Below the pieces are notes generated by a model, which had not been told where the DNA came from, did no database searches, and saw only the letters and a program-made list of their open reading frames with translations. A stretch of 64,000 bases of DNA from Heloderma charlesbogerti (taxonomy: Eukaryota; Chordata; Lepidosauria; Squamata; Helodermatidae), in NCBI GenBank assembly GCA_026122225.1, contig JANEZZ010002242.1, forward strand, positions 468,220 through 532,219, in the 5' to 3' direction. Positions within the stretch are counted from its first letter, which is position 1. Every line of letters starts with the position of its first letter. The position numbers were made by a program, and so were the translations under genes. Below are positions 45,833-57,229 of the stretch, piece by piece.

Positions 45833-45860
45833 ATATTATGTATATATGTATGTATATATG
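45786..45860. repeat. (AT)n microsatellite with GTAT interruptions
   Basis: About 20 AT units followed by GTATGTATATATTATG-type repeats. Confidence 0.95.
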
Positions 45861-45889
45861 CCTGCCCAGACCCTAAAATCATCCTCAGC

Positions 45890-46256
45890 AGTCCTTCTCT
45901 GTGAGCCTCTGCCAAAGGAAGCGAGGCGGGTGGCTACCAGGAGGAGGGCCTTTTCTGCTGTGGCACCCCAGGTGTGTAATGAACTCCCCAGAGAGGTTCA
46001 CCAGGCACCTACGTTGTACTCCTTCTGGTGACTGGTGAAGATCTTTTTATTCTCCCAATATTACAGCATTTAAGCTTCCAAGTGTTTTAGCTTTGGTGTT
46101 TTAATTCTGTATTTTAAATCTCTGCATTGCTGATAGGTTTAATTCTGGTTGTACTGTTATATTGGGGTTTTAAGCTTTCATATTTCATATTGTTTTATGC
46201 TGTGCTTTGTGGTTTTAATTTTTGTGAACCACCTAGAGAGCTTCAGCTATTGGGCA

Positions 46257-46292
<36 letters not shown>
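45890..46292 (+). mobile_element. L2-like LINE, C-terminal and 3' UTR ending in (AT)n
   Basis: The frame encodes EPLPKEARRVATRRRAFSAV followed by APQVCNELPREVHQAPTLYS. The 3' UTR has GTGAACCACCTAGAGAGCTT and the GGGCAGTATATAT tail at 46251-46292, where AT units replace the usual tail repeat. Confidence 0.82.
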
Positions 46293-46295
<3 letters not shown>

Positions 46296-46459
46296 TGTTT
46301 TTAGGACTATGGAGCAGTATGGAGTGGTTTGCCACCTGGAGGTTTGCCACCAGATTTTGCTGCCAAACTGCCAATTTTTAAATCTTTTTTTGGGGGGCCC
46401 TGTGGATTATGGGGCCCAGGGGGTGAAAATGGACCATAGACCTCCTGCAGTTTCCCACC

Positions 46460-47144
46460 TAGGGATGTTTTAGTAATCCAGAATGTATTCAAATAAGTTT
46501 GGATTTCTATGGATCCAAACCACAGATACTGCAGTTGACCATCTTTTTCTGAGTCACTCAGATTCCATAGACTTGCGAACCCTTTTCTAACATTCTAGAA
46601 TTGTAGATCAATTTAGTCGTACAAAAATAAAGAAGTTGCTGGGAAATATGCTAACATGTATGCCATTTTTTAACAAAATGCACACAATGTTTTATACATC
46701 TCTGATCTCTCTTTACTCTCTCTTCAACCTCTGCTGTAGCAATCTTTTTTTCTTTTTTTTTAAGTTCTCGGCTCATGGATTGTATGCTGAGCTAAGAAAA
46801 ATACATAAAATATTACTTGCCGTTAAAGTTCCGTACATTGTGGTGGACATTTTTTCCAACTTTTCTAAATGGAAAAAAAAATCTGAACCCATCAGTGAGT
46901 GAATGATAGAATGGAAGACACCTGACAATCTGCGAAACAGAGATGGAATGGATCAATTAATGGGAAAAAATGGAAATCAAATAAATGGGGAAAAAATCAA
47001 ATCAAATAAATGGGAAAAAATCAAATCAAATCAAATAAATGGAAAAAAATCTGAACCCGTCAGTGAGTGGATGATGGAATGGAAGATGCCTGACAATCTA
47101 TAAAATATAGATGTAAAAGGTCAAATAAAGTCCATACATCTCTA
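46460..47144. mobile_element. Family C hAT-like MITE with internal repeats
   Basis: The element begins TAGGGATGTTTTAGTAATCC and ends CCATACATCTCTA. Flanks TTCCCACC and TGTCCACC match at 6 of 8. The GAACCCATCAGTGAGTGAATG…GACACCTGACAATCT block occurs twice (46884-46935 and 47052-47100), separated by AATCAAATCAAATAAATGGG repeats. This explains its 685-bp length against about 390 bp for relatives. Confidence 0.65.
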
Positions 47145-47945
47145 TGTCCACCATGATCTACAGACTTTTTTGGTCAAAATTGATTGGGACTACTATCTCT
47201 TTACATTGACTCTAATACACAATAAGATATAAAGAGCTCTTGAATGTTTTTCTGGACAGCAGCCAGGTTGGTCATAGCTGCTAACTGGAAATCAGCAAAT
47301 GAACTTTCTTCTATCATATGGAAACAGAAAATTTCAGACCTTGCACTAATGGGGAAACTCACTAATATCTTCAGGTACAAAGAAGCCAAATAGAAATTGA
47401 CACTTTTTATGGAATATGGTATCCATTTATTAAATTCGTTAATACTGAGAAGAATACACAACAGCCTCCTAAGACACATGCAACACTATGGCATGATCTA
47501 TTACGATGATGAGTGATAACTTTGTCAGATAATCCTGCTTGTACCAAATAGAGATCCTGAGTGATCAGAAAGACTGAAAAGAAGTTGACTCATGTGTTGT
47601 ACTTAAATTTGTTACTGTTCATTGTTACTTTGAAAAAAATCAATAAAAGGAGGGAAAAAATGACTGCTCACCCTGCTTTGGATGCACAGAGTCAGGCCAG
47701 CTGGGTGCAGTCCTTGGCCTTAGCATCTTGGTGAGTGGTTCTCTCATCAGCAGCCACGTTTTTTTGGTGGAGGACATACTTTTTTTTTTTTTTTTACCCC
47801 AAATGCACCAGTACTAAACACCTGTCATGTTGCATTTTGAGAAAATAAAGGTGACGTTTGCTTTGGCTCAGAATTTTGCTTACCTTGGTGCAGGGTATAC
47901 ACAGACCAGAATATAATCTGAAATTTATTTTTTCTATATACCAGC
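47145..47945. other. No gene seen
   Basis: Unique sequence except for a T-run at 47778-47797. The 92-codon minus frame at 47201-47479 has no recognised domain. Confidence 0.35.
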
Positions 47946-48735
47946 TTCATTAACACAGTTCGATATGCTGATGACACCACAGTAATGACAGATAATATAT
48001 CTGACTTACAAAAATTACTAGATCAGATGAATAAAGTAAGCAATGAGTATGGCCTTAAAATAAATATTAAGAAAACAAAATATATGGTGATAAGCAAAAA
48101 GCCTTTTGCTGCATTTAATATTATGATAAGTAATATGCCAACTGAGCAAGTCACAAAATGCAAATCCCTAGGAACTTGGCTCAAGGAAAGAAATGAACAA
48201 ACACAAGAGATAAACGCAAGAGTGGAGATGGCAAGAACAGCGTTCGTTAAAATGAAACAATTATTATATAATCAGGACCTTAATCTTGCAGTAAGGATTT
48301 GGATAATAAGATGCTATGTGTTCTCAATATTATTTTATGGAGTGGAGGTTTGGACACTTAAAAAGATCAATCTGAGGAAAATCGAATCCTTCAAAATGTG
48401 GATATTCTGATGCATGCTGAAACTGATTGAGCAACACATGAGAACGTACTACGCAGAGTAAGCAAACAAACAGAACTGGTAAAGACCATCAAGTGAAGAA
48501 AGTTACAGTATCTTGGTCGTATTATCCAAGGTGAAAAATACACTATACTCCAACTCATTACACAAGGGAAAATGGAAGGAAAAAGATCAATAGGAAGAAG
48601 ACAAACATCATGGTTAAAGAATCTGAGGGAATGGTTCGGCTGTACTTCTATACAACTATTCAGAGCAGCGGTGTCAAAACCAAAAATAGCTTTAATAATG
48701 GCTAACCTCCAGTAGGAGATGGCACCTTAAGAAGA
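47946..48735 (+). pseudogene. RTE-clade LINE reverse-transcriptase C-terminal remnant
   Basis: The frame opens at the catalytic motif, RYADDTTVMTDNISDLQKLL (YADD codons 47964-47975). It continues with GLKINIKKTKYMVISKK, KCKSLGTWLKERNEQTQEI, NLAVRIWIIRCYVFSILFYG and VEVWTLKKI to a stop at 48410. Decayed downstream sequence carries the KGKWKEKDQ/GRRQTSWLKNLREWF-like RTE C-terminus to about 48690. It is a different RTE subfamily from the BovB copies. The endonuclease and RT fingers are missing. Confidence 0.88.
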
Positions 48736-50286
48736 ATACACCAGGTTAGTCTAGTGTGTTTTTAAACCAACTTCTGAATGAGTTCATTCATCTGATGATC
48801 GTAGGCTGATGATTTATCTTTCTCTATGTGTTACATTATCTTATTTGTTAGGACTGGAATGTGGAAAATGCTATAGCTGTACAAGAGGCAGGAACAGATG
48901 ACTTTTAACATCCTCTACAATTCTGTCTTAGTCCTATGATATAAAATGAGCTAAAGCTTTAGCAATGGATTGGAAGCACATGCATCAGATGAAGGCAGAG
49001 TAGATATTCAGCAGCAGACCCAAATCTGAGAACTTGGGTCTTAGGAAAACAGCTGCAAAGTGGTAGTGATTTGAAGCAGAGAAATGGGTGGGAGGGATCC
49101 CCACACAATACTTTCCCCACACAATACTTTACCCCTATAACTCTCTTCCCCAACCAGCCACTTTCCCCTATAATGCATCACACCTCTTGCCTAGGTGACA
49201 GCTGGCTATTGGAGGAGGTTTCAGGGGACAAAAAAGTAGACAAGGGAAGGACTGAGCTCTTCTATTCCTTCTGACACTTCTCCAGTTGAAATAAGGCCAC
49301 ACAAGCTGCTTTGCAGTTATTTGGCAGGGACCAGGGCTCCCAGATCTAAATCTCAGCTTGGCAAACATGTAGTTCTAGCCTGCAAGAGTTCCTTCCAGTT
49401 CTATAGATAATACTAGAGCTGGTAATTTCTCTAAGGCCAGAAATAATGTGTAACGACTGTCCGCTACATTTTGCAATAGGAAAAAGAAGATACGTAGTGA
49501 TATGATGTGACCCGGGAGTTTGCTGGATGGCACTAGCACGTAGTTGTGTGCATTAATCTGACGGTTAGGAGTGCTGTAAAATTCTAGAAACACAGGATTT
49601 TTTTTGCTGGCATGGGGCTATTTTCAGCCCGTCCTACTTATCGCTGTTATGGCTTATTGCTTAAAAAGACAATCTTCAAAAGTTAGGAGGTAGTCTTTAT
49701 TCCTGCATTGCTCAGTTTTCCTTAGCCATTTTTAATCAAAGCAAGGGGTTTGTATGTACATACAAACGCCTTGAGTACATGCTCACATTGACCTTATTTA
49801 ATGGTACCAAGCAAATGCTGAGTATGTTACTGTGGCGACAATCCATCCATTAACTGTTACTCAGATCAGTTTTGTGTCAGTGCTGGAATCGTACTATGAA
49901 CCTTATTTTATGGTCTAACAATTTCTTTTACTCAGTAAATTATATTAAAAAAACCTATAGGAAACAAAAGGCCCTGTAGTAGATATGCATGAAGAACAAC
50001 TGGGATTCCACTCCCCCCACCCCAGCTACTTCTGATTCAAAGACATCCTTTCAGTTTCTTCCATGATAAAGGTGGGAAGGGGGGAAAAAAGAAAAAGAAA
50101 AATTGTGCAACTACAAAATCTAGTTTACTAAAAAGAAAGAAAAATAGATTCTCAGATGTAATTTATCTTGGACTGCATTTTTTAAAAAATTGGTTAAGGG
50201 TGCAATACTATACCCACATTAGATGGGCTGAGGGGCTCTATGATTGTCAATGACAGAATGCGAGATATACCACTGCCATGATAGAT
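48736..50286. other. No gene seen; unique sequence
   Basis: No repeat family was recognised. Tandem CCACACAATACTTT occurs twice at about 49100-49130. Confidence 0.35.
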
Positions 50287-51086
50287 TAGGAATGTACAAA
50301 AATCACTTACCTGTTCGCGGATTATGCTGATGGTGGTGGGGGGAGGCGCTCCGTCCCTCCCCCCGGAATCCTGGACGGGGGGGAGGCGCACCGTTCCTCC
50401 CCCCCTGGAATCCTCCTTGGCTGGCTCAGAGCCGTCTGCAGTTGGATTTCTGGCCACAGAGGGCTCTGGGGAAAAAAAAAACTGTGTACACAAATGGCGG
50501 TGGCTACAGCCGCCGCCATTTGCATTCCTTATTTTTGACGTCTTAATCTACGTAAATATTTACGTAGACTAAGACAGCGAAAATAAGGGGAACGCAAATA
50601 GCATAGTGGACGCTATTTGCGTTCCCCTTATTTTCGCCGTCTTAGTCTACGTAATTATTTACATAGAATAAGACGTCAAAAATAAGGAACGCAAATGGCG
50701 GCGGCTGTAGCCGCCGCCATTTGCGTACACAGGTTTTTTTCCTCCCCAGAGCTACGTAATTATTTACATAGACTAAGATGGCCCAAAATAAGGAACGCAA
50801 ATGGCGGCGGCCGTAGCCTTTTTTTTTTTTTTTACCCAGATGTTTTAGGCTACGTAAAAACTTACGTAGCCTATTACGTGGGTGTAAAAAAACCACAAAA
50901 ACCTGCAAATGGCAGAAGCGGCAGCTGGTCGGAAGACCAGCCGCCGCCGCAGCCGCCGCTGGAGCCACCGCCACCCGGAAGATCCGCCCCAGGTAAGTCT
51001 CATCCCAGGGGGATCCGCGGGGGGTGGCAGGGGGATGGCAGGCCATTCCGCCACAGATTTTGTGGCGGAATACTCTACCATCCCTA
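50287..51086 (+). mobile_element. Family A hAT-like element, copy A8
   Basis: The 800-bp element has ends TAGGAATGTACAAAAATCAC and TACTCTACCATCCCTA. The 8-bp duplication with one mismatch is TGATAGAT (50279-50286) and TGATACAT (51087-51094). A ~300-bp central palindrome (about 50463-50745) combines AAATGGCGGTGGC…GCCGCCATTTGC hairpins with TCTACGTAAATATTTACGTAGA hairpins; the centre is near CTATTTGCGTTCCCC at 50610. A further GGCTACGTAAAAACTTACGTAGCC hairpin lies at 50849-50872. Donors are minus-strand AACAGGTAAGTG at the left and plus-strand CCCAGGTAAGTC at 50990. Confidence 0.93.
50909..50992 (+). other. Exon-like segment of A8
   Basis: ATG at 50909, MAEAAAGRKTSRRRSRRWSH…EDPPQ, 84 nt to the CAGGTAAGT donor. 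It shares AAAGRKT with A6, A7, A9 and A11. The length differs from the 107-nt versions, by a multiple that is not in the same codon phase. Confidence 0.35.
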
Positions 51087-51097
51087 TGATACATATG

Positions 51098-51410
51098 CTG
51101 GAAAGGAAAGGAAAGGTTCCTCCTGTGCAAGCACCGGGTCATTACTGACCCCTAGAGGGATGCCGCTTGCGCTGGCGTTTTCATGGCAGACTATAGTGGG
51201 GTGGTTTGCCATTGCCTTCCCCAGTCGTGACTACCTTTCCCCCAGCAAGCTGGGTACTCATTTTACTGACCTCAGAAGGATGGAAGGCTGAGTCGACCTG
51301 AGCCAGCTACCTGAGACCCGGCTTCCACTGGGATCGAACTCAGGTCGTGGGGAGAGTTTTGGTTGCAATACTGCTGCCTACCACTCTGCGCCACACAACA
51401 AGGCTCTTGA
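51098..51410 (-). mobile_element. tRNA-derived SINE (second family)
   Basis: The plus strand starts with AAGGAAAGGAAAGG (reversed tail), has GGGGTGGTTTGCCATTGCC and CAGCAAGCTGGGTACTCATT in the body, and ends with the reversed tRNA-like head: GGGATCGAACTCAGGTCGTG (B-box complement) and TACCACTCTGCGCCAC (A-box complement). ATATGCTGGAA flanks both sides (about 51084-51100 and 51412-51423), an 11-bp target duplication. It sits between A8 and A9. Confidence 0.88.
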
Positions 51411-51511
51411 TATGCTGGAAGAACACCCCAAATACACCAGTGGATGGTATGATGGTACCCTACCCTATGATGGTAGAAATTCTCCACCAGCGAAGATACG
51501 CTGCAGAAATG

Positions 51512-52315
51512 TAGGGATGTACGAAAGTGACTTACCTTTCGCGGATTATGTTGATGGTGTGGGGGGGAGGCGTTCCATTCCTCCCCCCCGGAATCCTCGA
51601 TGGCCGGCTGTGCTCCGTGGCAGCTCCGCGGAGAAGCTGGCCAGGCCCAGCCCAGCCCAGAGCCGTCCACAGCCGGATTTCCGGCCGCAGAGGACTCTGG
51701 GGAAAAAAACAACAACCGCGTATGCAAATGGCGGCGGCTATGGCTGCCGCCATTTGCGTTCCTTATTTTTGGCCGTCTGAATCTACGTAAATATTTACGT
51801 AGACTAAAATGGCGAATCAAAAAGGGACACAAATAGCGCTCGCTACGCTATTTGCGTTCCCCTTTATTTTCGCCGTCATAGTCTACGTAAATATTTACGT
51901 AGTCTAAGATGGCCAAAAATAAGGAACGCAAATGACGGCAGCTGTAGCCGCCGCCATTTGCATATGTTTTTTTTTTTTTAAACCCACCCAGCCATGATAG
52001 GCTACGTAAAGATTTGCGTAGCCTATCACGTCGTGTTTTTTTTTTTTTTAAACCTAGCCCTGATAGGCCATGTAAATCTTTATGTAGCCTATCACATCTT
52101 TTTTTTTTTTTCACTCGACTGGAAATGGCGGTGGCGGCAGCCGGTCGGAAGACCAGCCGCTGGAGCCGCCGCCGCCTGGAAGATCCGCCCCAGGTAAGTC
52201 TCGTCCCGGGGGGGATCCTTGGGGGGGCAGGCCGTTCTGCCACAGAGTTCAGGGGGCCAAATGCACTGGCATTCGGCCTCACCAAGATCCATGGCGGAAT
52301 TTTCTGCCATCCCTA
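51512..52315 (+). mobile_element. Family A hAT-like element, copy A9
   Basis: The 804-bp element has ends TAGGGATGTACGAAAGTGAC and TTTCTGCCATCCCTA. The perfect 8-bp duplication CAGAAATG lies at 51504-51511 and 52316-52323. Order: CpG-rich left end with minus-strand AAAGGTAAGT; AAATGGCGGCGGC…GCCGCCATTTGCG hairpin; TCTACGTAAATATTTACGTAGA hairpins (51781-51803 and 51882-51904); two GATAGGC hairpins (51997-52030 and 52060-52095); an ATG segment 52125-52193 into CAGGTAAGT; and a GGGGGATCC-rich right end. It is closest to A8 in sequence. Confidence 0.95.
52125..52193 (+). other. Exon-like segment of A9
   Basis: ATG at 52125, MAVAAAGRKTSRWSRRRLED…PQ, 69 nt open to the donor at 52194. It is homologous to the A8 segment by its GRKTSR and EDPPQ ends. 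Confidence 0.35.
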
Positions 52316-52323
52316 CAGAAATG

Positions 52324-52937
52324 ACAAAAATGGGGTGCAGTTGTGGGAAGGATATGGGGAAGCACACTTAGGTTGTATCCTATACCTCTTTAGTCCATGG
52401 CCACATCCCTTTTGATAGCATCAATTATTTCAATGGGAGGAGAAAATATTTTAAAAGCCACTCCCATGTCGACAACTCCCTCACCTATGTTAAAATGACA
52501 GCATAGGATGTGATTTAACTCAGCACCAAATCACCACTACTCTCACTACCCAGGCACATCGGTAACACTTGTCTTCTTAGAATTCTTACAAGTTCTCTGT
52601 CTCAGCACTCCATAAATAAACTCCCAACACCAAAGTTCACTCCATACCAATAACTGGGTGTACTACAATAGAACACTGCAGAGAGGTGAGCAAGGGAAGT
52701 CACTTGGTGCATCGTATATTTGCTGTGGCCATCTCCCATGTCTCCTTCCACTTGTGCCATGTTCCTGGACCTCAACCGCTTATCCTCAGAGGATGAAGTC
52801 TCTGAGTTAAAGGAATAATGAGAGGGCTCCGCTACAGAAGGGCATTATGAGGTTTCTACCTCCTTAGGGCCTATTTCCCCAGGAAGATTCCAGTGACCAG
52901 CTCCCCTGAGTCTATGGGAGGTTGCATTACCATACAC
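52324..52937. other. No gene seen
   Basis: Unique sequence with short frames only. Confidence 0.35.
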
Positions 52938-53643
52938 AGGGCAGTATCCAATGGTGTCATTGTGCAAACTCAAATAGCGCTAGTGGAGCTCTGCTGAATC
53001 TTACCATTGTGAAAGTGGTTGCCCATTACACTTGTGCAATTGGTTGCACAAAAACTACAGTTACGTTTGCTGAAACATGGTTGCGCAAGCAATTGTGCAT
53101 TTAGGGATGTCCATCATTTGAAAATCTGGCCCTTTTGGGGCCCAATGGATCCCTACTGCCCACCTGGCTTGGCCTGCATTGGTGAGATGAACAGCTTTTC
53201 CCCCTGAAATTTTCAGTCCCTTTGTAAATAGAAAGTTGCACAAATTGCAGCTGCAATTTGTCTAATTTGAGCAAATTATGGCCAAAAATCAAGTTGGGCC
53301 AGCTCATGGGGAAGCGAGCCAGAGTCTAGGGGGCTAAGCTGATGAACCTCACCACTCCAGTGGATTTCTCTGACATCTCTATGTGCATTATGCTCGTGCA
53401 ACCTGTTGTGAAACCCATTGGGCAACCAGTGGCACAATGGGTTGCACCACTGTTATGCATAATGGGTTGCAGAAGGGGTATGAGCAATGGGTTGCACAAG
53501 CATAATGTACAACTGCTTGTGCAACTGTGCTTGCACAAATGTAACTTCAGTGGGATTCTTGCGCATATGCATAGCTCAGAACCTAGTTTCCACTAGCACA
53601 ACATTGTTTGCACTAATGGAATGACACAGTTGGATACTTCCCT
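52938..53643. mobile_element. Palindromic MITE with AGGGCAGTATCCAA ends
   Basis: The left end AGGGCAGTATCCAATGGTGT is mirrored by the right end GACACAGTTGGATACTTCCCT. The interior is filled with GTTGCACAA and TTGTGCAA inverted motifs and a CCCATTGGGCAACC…GCACAATGGG hairpin. A family C element (53102-53381) splits it. No clear target duplication was found, so the superfamily is not assigned. Confidence 0.7.
53102..53381. mobile_element. Short hAT-like MITE inside the palindromic MITE
   Basis: The 280-bp element has ends TAGGGATGTCCATC and CTCTGACATCTCTA. The perfect 8-bp duplication TGTGCATT lies at 53094-53101 and 53382-53389. Related by its ends to family C; the interior is diverged. Confidence 0.85.
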
Positions 53644-55640
53644 CAGATTCTGAGGACTCCAGCCACAGAAATTTATCACCAGGTCACAGCTAGTTTTGTG
53701 TCATCACATCCAGAGGCTGCTGAAACAGACCAGGCCCCTTTAAGAGAGAAAGTCTTAGTCAGTATAGGGGTGGGACTAACGAGCCTACGGGAAGCAAAAA
53801 AACTATATTTAAAGCTAGTTCACAATCTGCTTCTTGTTGGAGCAATATACAGTCTTCCAGTGCCAGAATGGCTTGGAGCTGTCCTGTCTCTGGGAAATCT
53901 GACTCCTGCTTGGACAGAATCCACCGAACTTGACTTGTACCAAGACCTTGATGTGAAGCAGGTCTACAGTGGACACCCTGTAACCTGAACCAAACAGCGC
54001 CCAACAATGCTGGACTCTAACTGCAACAGGGCTCACTGGATGAACCACCTTTGCCAAATGTGAATAGTGTGTCTTGTCTGAACTTTATGGCTCTGAGATT
54101 TTCCCCTTCCCCCAAACAGCAGAGAGCAGTGCCCCCCAACACACAAGGGAGGCACTCATCAGTACATGCAGACAACCTCCCTGTTAGCAAAGGCCAGACA
54201 CTGTGTTTGCAAAATCACAGTCCAGATGCAAATAGCCACTCTGTGCCCACTGTTGTGCTGAAACCCTGAAGGGAGAAGTATGTTCACAGTCACTGCAGTC
54301 CCCCCGTTCCCCAGGGGGTGGGGGAAGGCTGAAGCATGAGCTCTGGAAGAGACTTGGGTGACATCACTCACGCCTCTCCATCACCTGTTCATAAACAACT
54401 GAGGTGCATACAGGTTCAAGGTGTCTGTGCTCCAGCTCCAGCTGCTGACTGTTGCTCTTTACTCTGTCTGTCTCTGTCTGTCTTGCTGTCTGCAGGTATG
54501 GGATCCTTCCTACACCTTGCTTCATCCAGGACCCCCATGGTCAGCAGCACTGAACAGGATGGCCCTGGCTGTTCTTCTATTTGCTTCTGTTTGCGCCAGA
54601 CAGTTTCCCTTGCAAGTTCCATGGGACTTATGCAATAGGTGAAGATGGCCCTAGCATAGAGCTGGTGCCATAGGGGCTGCTGCACCCATTACCCTGCTGT
54701 CTATAGAGCAAAGGAGCTCTGCTGGGATGACCATTTGCCAACTGCATCCCTGTGTCTTTCCCCTTTCAGGATTGCTAGGAGGGAGGTGAGGAGAGGACTA
54801 GAAGCATTGGCTGTTAGGTGACAGACATCGATCCATACTGAGATTAAGTACACCTGAATTCCCATAAACTGCTGGAAAATGGATTTTTTTAGGCCTCGGA
54901 AAGATACTCAAGTTGACAACTTTTAAAAATACAGCCTATTTCCTTTGTGAAACAATTGACAGAAATGCTTTGTATATAGATTTTTCTTTTAAAAATCATA
55001 GGTGATTCTTAATTGAATGGAAAAATCCTGAATCTTCACAGCAAATGGCACCCCTGTTATCTCCATCGAGAGACAGACATTTTGTAAGTATGATGGCACC
55101 TCAGTTCCAACCATATTTTTATCAGTATTTCTCTGCGGTGATGTAAGAATATAATCTTTTGTGTTGGTGCACTCGCTTTCACACTGCATCCTCAGCATAG
55201 CCTTATTTCTTGTATAAGTGTTAGGCTTGGCCTGGAATTTCTTTAAGTCCTTCTGTGTACACAGATCATGCATCTCATCTCAGGCTTGCTGTAGAACTAT
55301 GCCTGTAGCGACCTGTCAATGATAACTTTGTCACAAACTTTATGCAAAACTCTTTAATAATCCTCTATGTGTCTACTCAGAAGTAAGGCTCATTGAGTTC
55401 AGTGGGGCTTACTCTCCGGTAACCAGATATGGGAGTGCTGCCAACGAGATGGAAGCCTCTGATCTCAGATGCTTCTGAGAATCCTATGCCCTGCCAGGCT
55501 AATTGTGGCAGGGTGGGAGGGGTGTCAGAGCTTATTTTCATCTGACCATCTTCCTTTTCCACTAGTTGGGCTTCAGAGTTGCACTGTTCTCATAGACTCT
55601 CATTACACTTTATAAAAATTATTTGGCTGAGCGTGGGTTG
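53644..55640. other. No gene assigned; TATA-like sequence at 53803
   Basis: AAACTATATTTAAAGC at about 53800 has TATA-box form. A 96-codon frame (53698-53988) around it has no domain I recognise. The text could be part of an LTR, but I cannot define LTR ends or a target duplication. Confidence 0.3.
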
Positions 55641-56140
55641 AGTGGTGTCAGGGTTCCCCTTATGACCTGAACCCCCTGAGCAACTCCTTAAGGATCTCTT
55701 GCCTCCCTAAGAATCCCACCTTCCTTCTTTTACCTTCCCCTTTCCAGTAACGTGGGGTTTAGGCTGTAGGGGTGGGGTGAATGGCACACAAGAGACTCGG
55801 GGTTTAACCACAACAGTTTAGTTGTAAATTTAAAGCAAACCGTCACAACTAAAGGCATTTATACAATAGAGCTGAGTGATACAAAAGGTGTTAAATGAAA
55901 ATAAAAGTTGCAAAACACAAGTTCCTTTACCCTAGCCATACTCAGACTTCTCCAAGTTGCCTCTCCCTGCTCTGGTCTTCTGACTCTGCTCTTGCTGTCT
56001 CTCTCACTCTCTTTATATACCCTCAAAACTGAAAGTACTGCTTCAATCCTGAAAAAATGAAACTTAACTGGGGAATTAAAACAGAAACTTAACCAGAGAA
56101 ATGAAACTACTCTTCTCAGGGATACCCCATATCAACAGAA
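55641..56140 (-). other. Possible solo LTR or promoter-like repeat, reversed
   Basis: On the minus strand GGGTATATAAAGAGAGTGAG (about 56009-56028) is a good TATA-box context, followed by CAGAGCAGGGAGAGGCAACT. The plus-strand left edge TGTCAGGGTTCCCC could be the terminal TGT…ACA of an LTR. No gag/pol or target duplication is seen. Speculative. Confidence 0.25.
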
Positions 56141-57229
56141 AAACTCAGGCCTCTAAGTTTTTCTCCTTTTGGCTCTGTAGGCCTCAATCCTTCACAGGTG
56201 AAATTGGTGGAGACCTGTATTTGTTGCTCCCTTCCCCTGTCAAGCATCAGCAAACCAACTTCTGCTCTTCCCTCAGATATTTAAGGCAGGGTTGCCAGAC
56301 ACACTGTGCTTGGAGTGTGTTGGGTGGAATTAGCTAAGACCTGTGTTTGTTGATTTTTTAAAAAAAATCCAATTCCACCAACTACAATGGAAGAGGAACA
56401 GGGAACTGTCAATATTTAAAGTGAGTACCCTAAAATTTCTTCAGAAGTAATGGGCAAAGATGTTTCCCAATCAATTTTTTTAATGTTCATTTTGACTGAG
56501 TGAGGGTTTTTTTCTTTTACACTTTAACTGCTCTTTCTCTCTCAGTCTTTCATCTTCCTGAAATTTGCAGGTTATATAAAATATATAAAATTAGCACTTC
56601 GTTCTGGCACTTATAAATTTTGGGAAGATTGGTGGAACTGTTCTGATTTTATGAAGGTTAGAACAACACCCCCACCCCCAATTACCCTTATATAATGGTA
56701 GAAAGTGGGGCCAGAGGTTGGGAGCCCAGTGGAACCATGGCCTCTCCCCACTCATAGACATACTTACATCCTTCCACTTTGCTCCATTCCCTGAGGCCGG
56801 ATCACAAACTTGGGAAAGACAGCCACTGTGGGGATTTCGGTGGTGCCTGGGAGGGGCTTGGGTGGAGGTGGGGGTTAGGAAATTCACACTACTCATCTCT
56901 TCCTCTGTGGTTGGAATGCTGTCTCTGGCCACGGAGGAGCAGATCTGCAGCATTCTATGGCACCCCAGATGTTGTTCCATAGATTGCTCAGTAAGTGTTA
57001 TAAAGTGGTATGTAGCAATGTGAAATATTATCCTGCCCGCTATTTCCGGTATTCAGGCTGTCAGTGCTGTTGCTCGTGTAGCCAAAACTACACCACCCAC
57101 GTTTGAGAGAAAGGTGTCACCAGGGGAAACAGAATGGAGTGGCTGGATTCCTGAACAGCGGCATACCACACTGCAATATTTTGTTGCTGGTCTCTTTTGA
57201 ATTGAATTATTCTTTATTTTAATTTATTT
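56141..57229. other. No gene seen
   Basis: Unique sequence. The overlapping frames at 56591-57023 on both strands lack family similarity. Confidence 0.35.

Noticed and set aside
45301..45915. 204-codon minus-strand open frame
   Set aside because: Made of an AT microsatellite, unique DNA and the GC-rich end of element A7.
50463..50745. CRISPR-like array
   Set aside because: The repeated motifs are inverted hairpin arms of variable spacing in a eukaryotic hAT-like element, not direct repeats with unique spacers.
51272..51832. 186-codon minus-strand open frame
   Set aside because: Runs across a SINE and into element A9; composite of repeats.
53698..53988. Small protein-coding gene
   Set aside because: 96-codon frame with a TATA-like sequence inside it rather than upstream, and no recognised domain.
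56009..56028. Promoter of a host gene on the minus strand
   Set aside because: Good TATA-box form, but with no downstream exon it is at most a possible LTR promoter.
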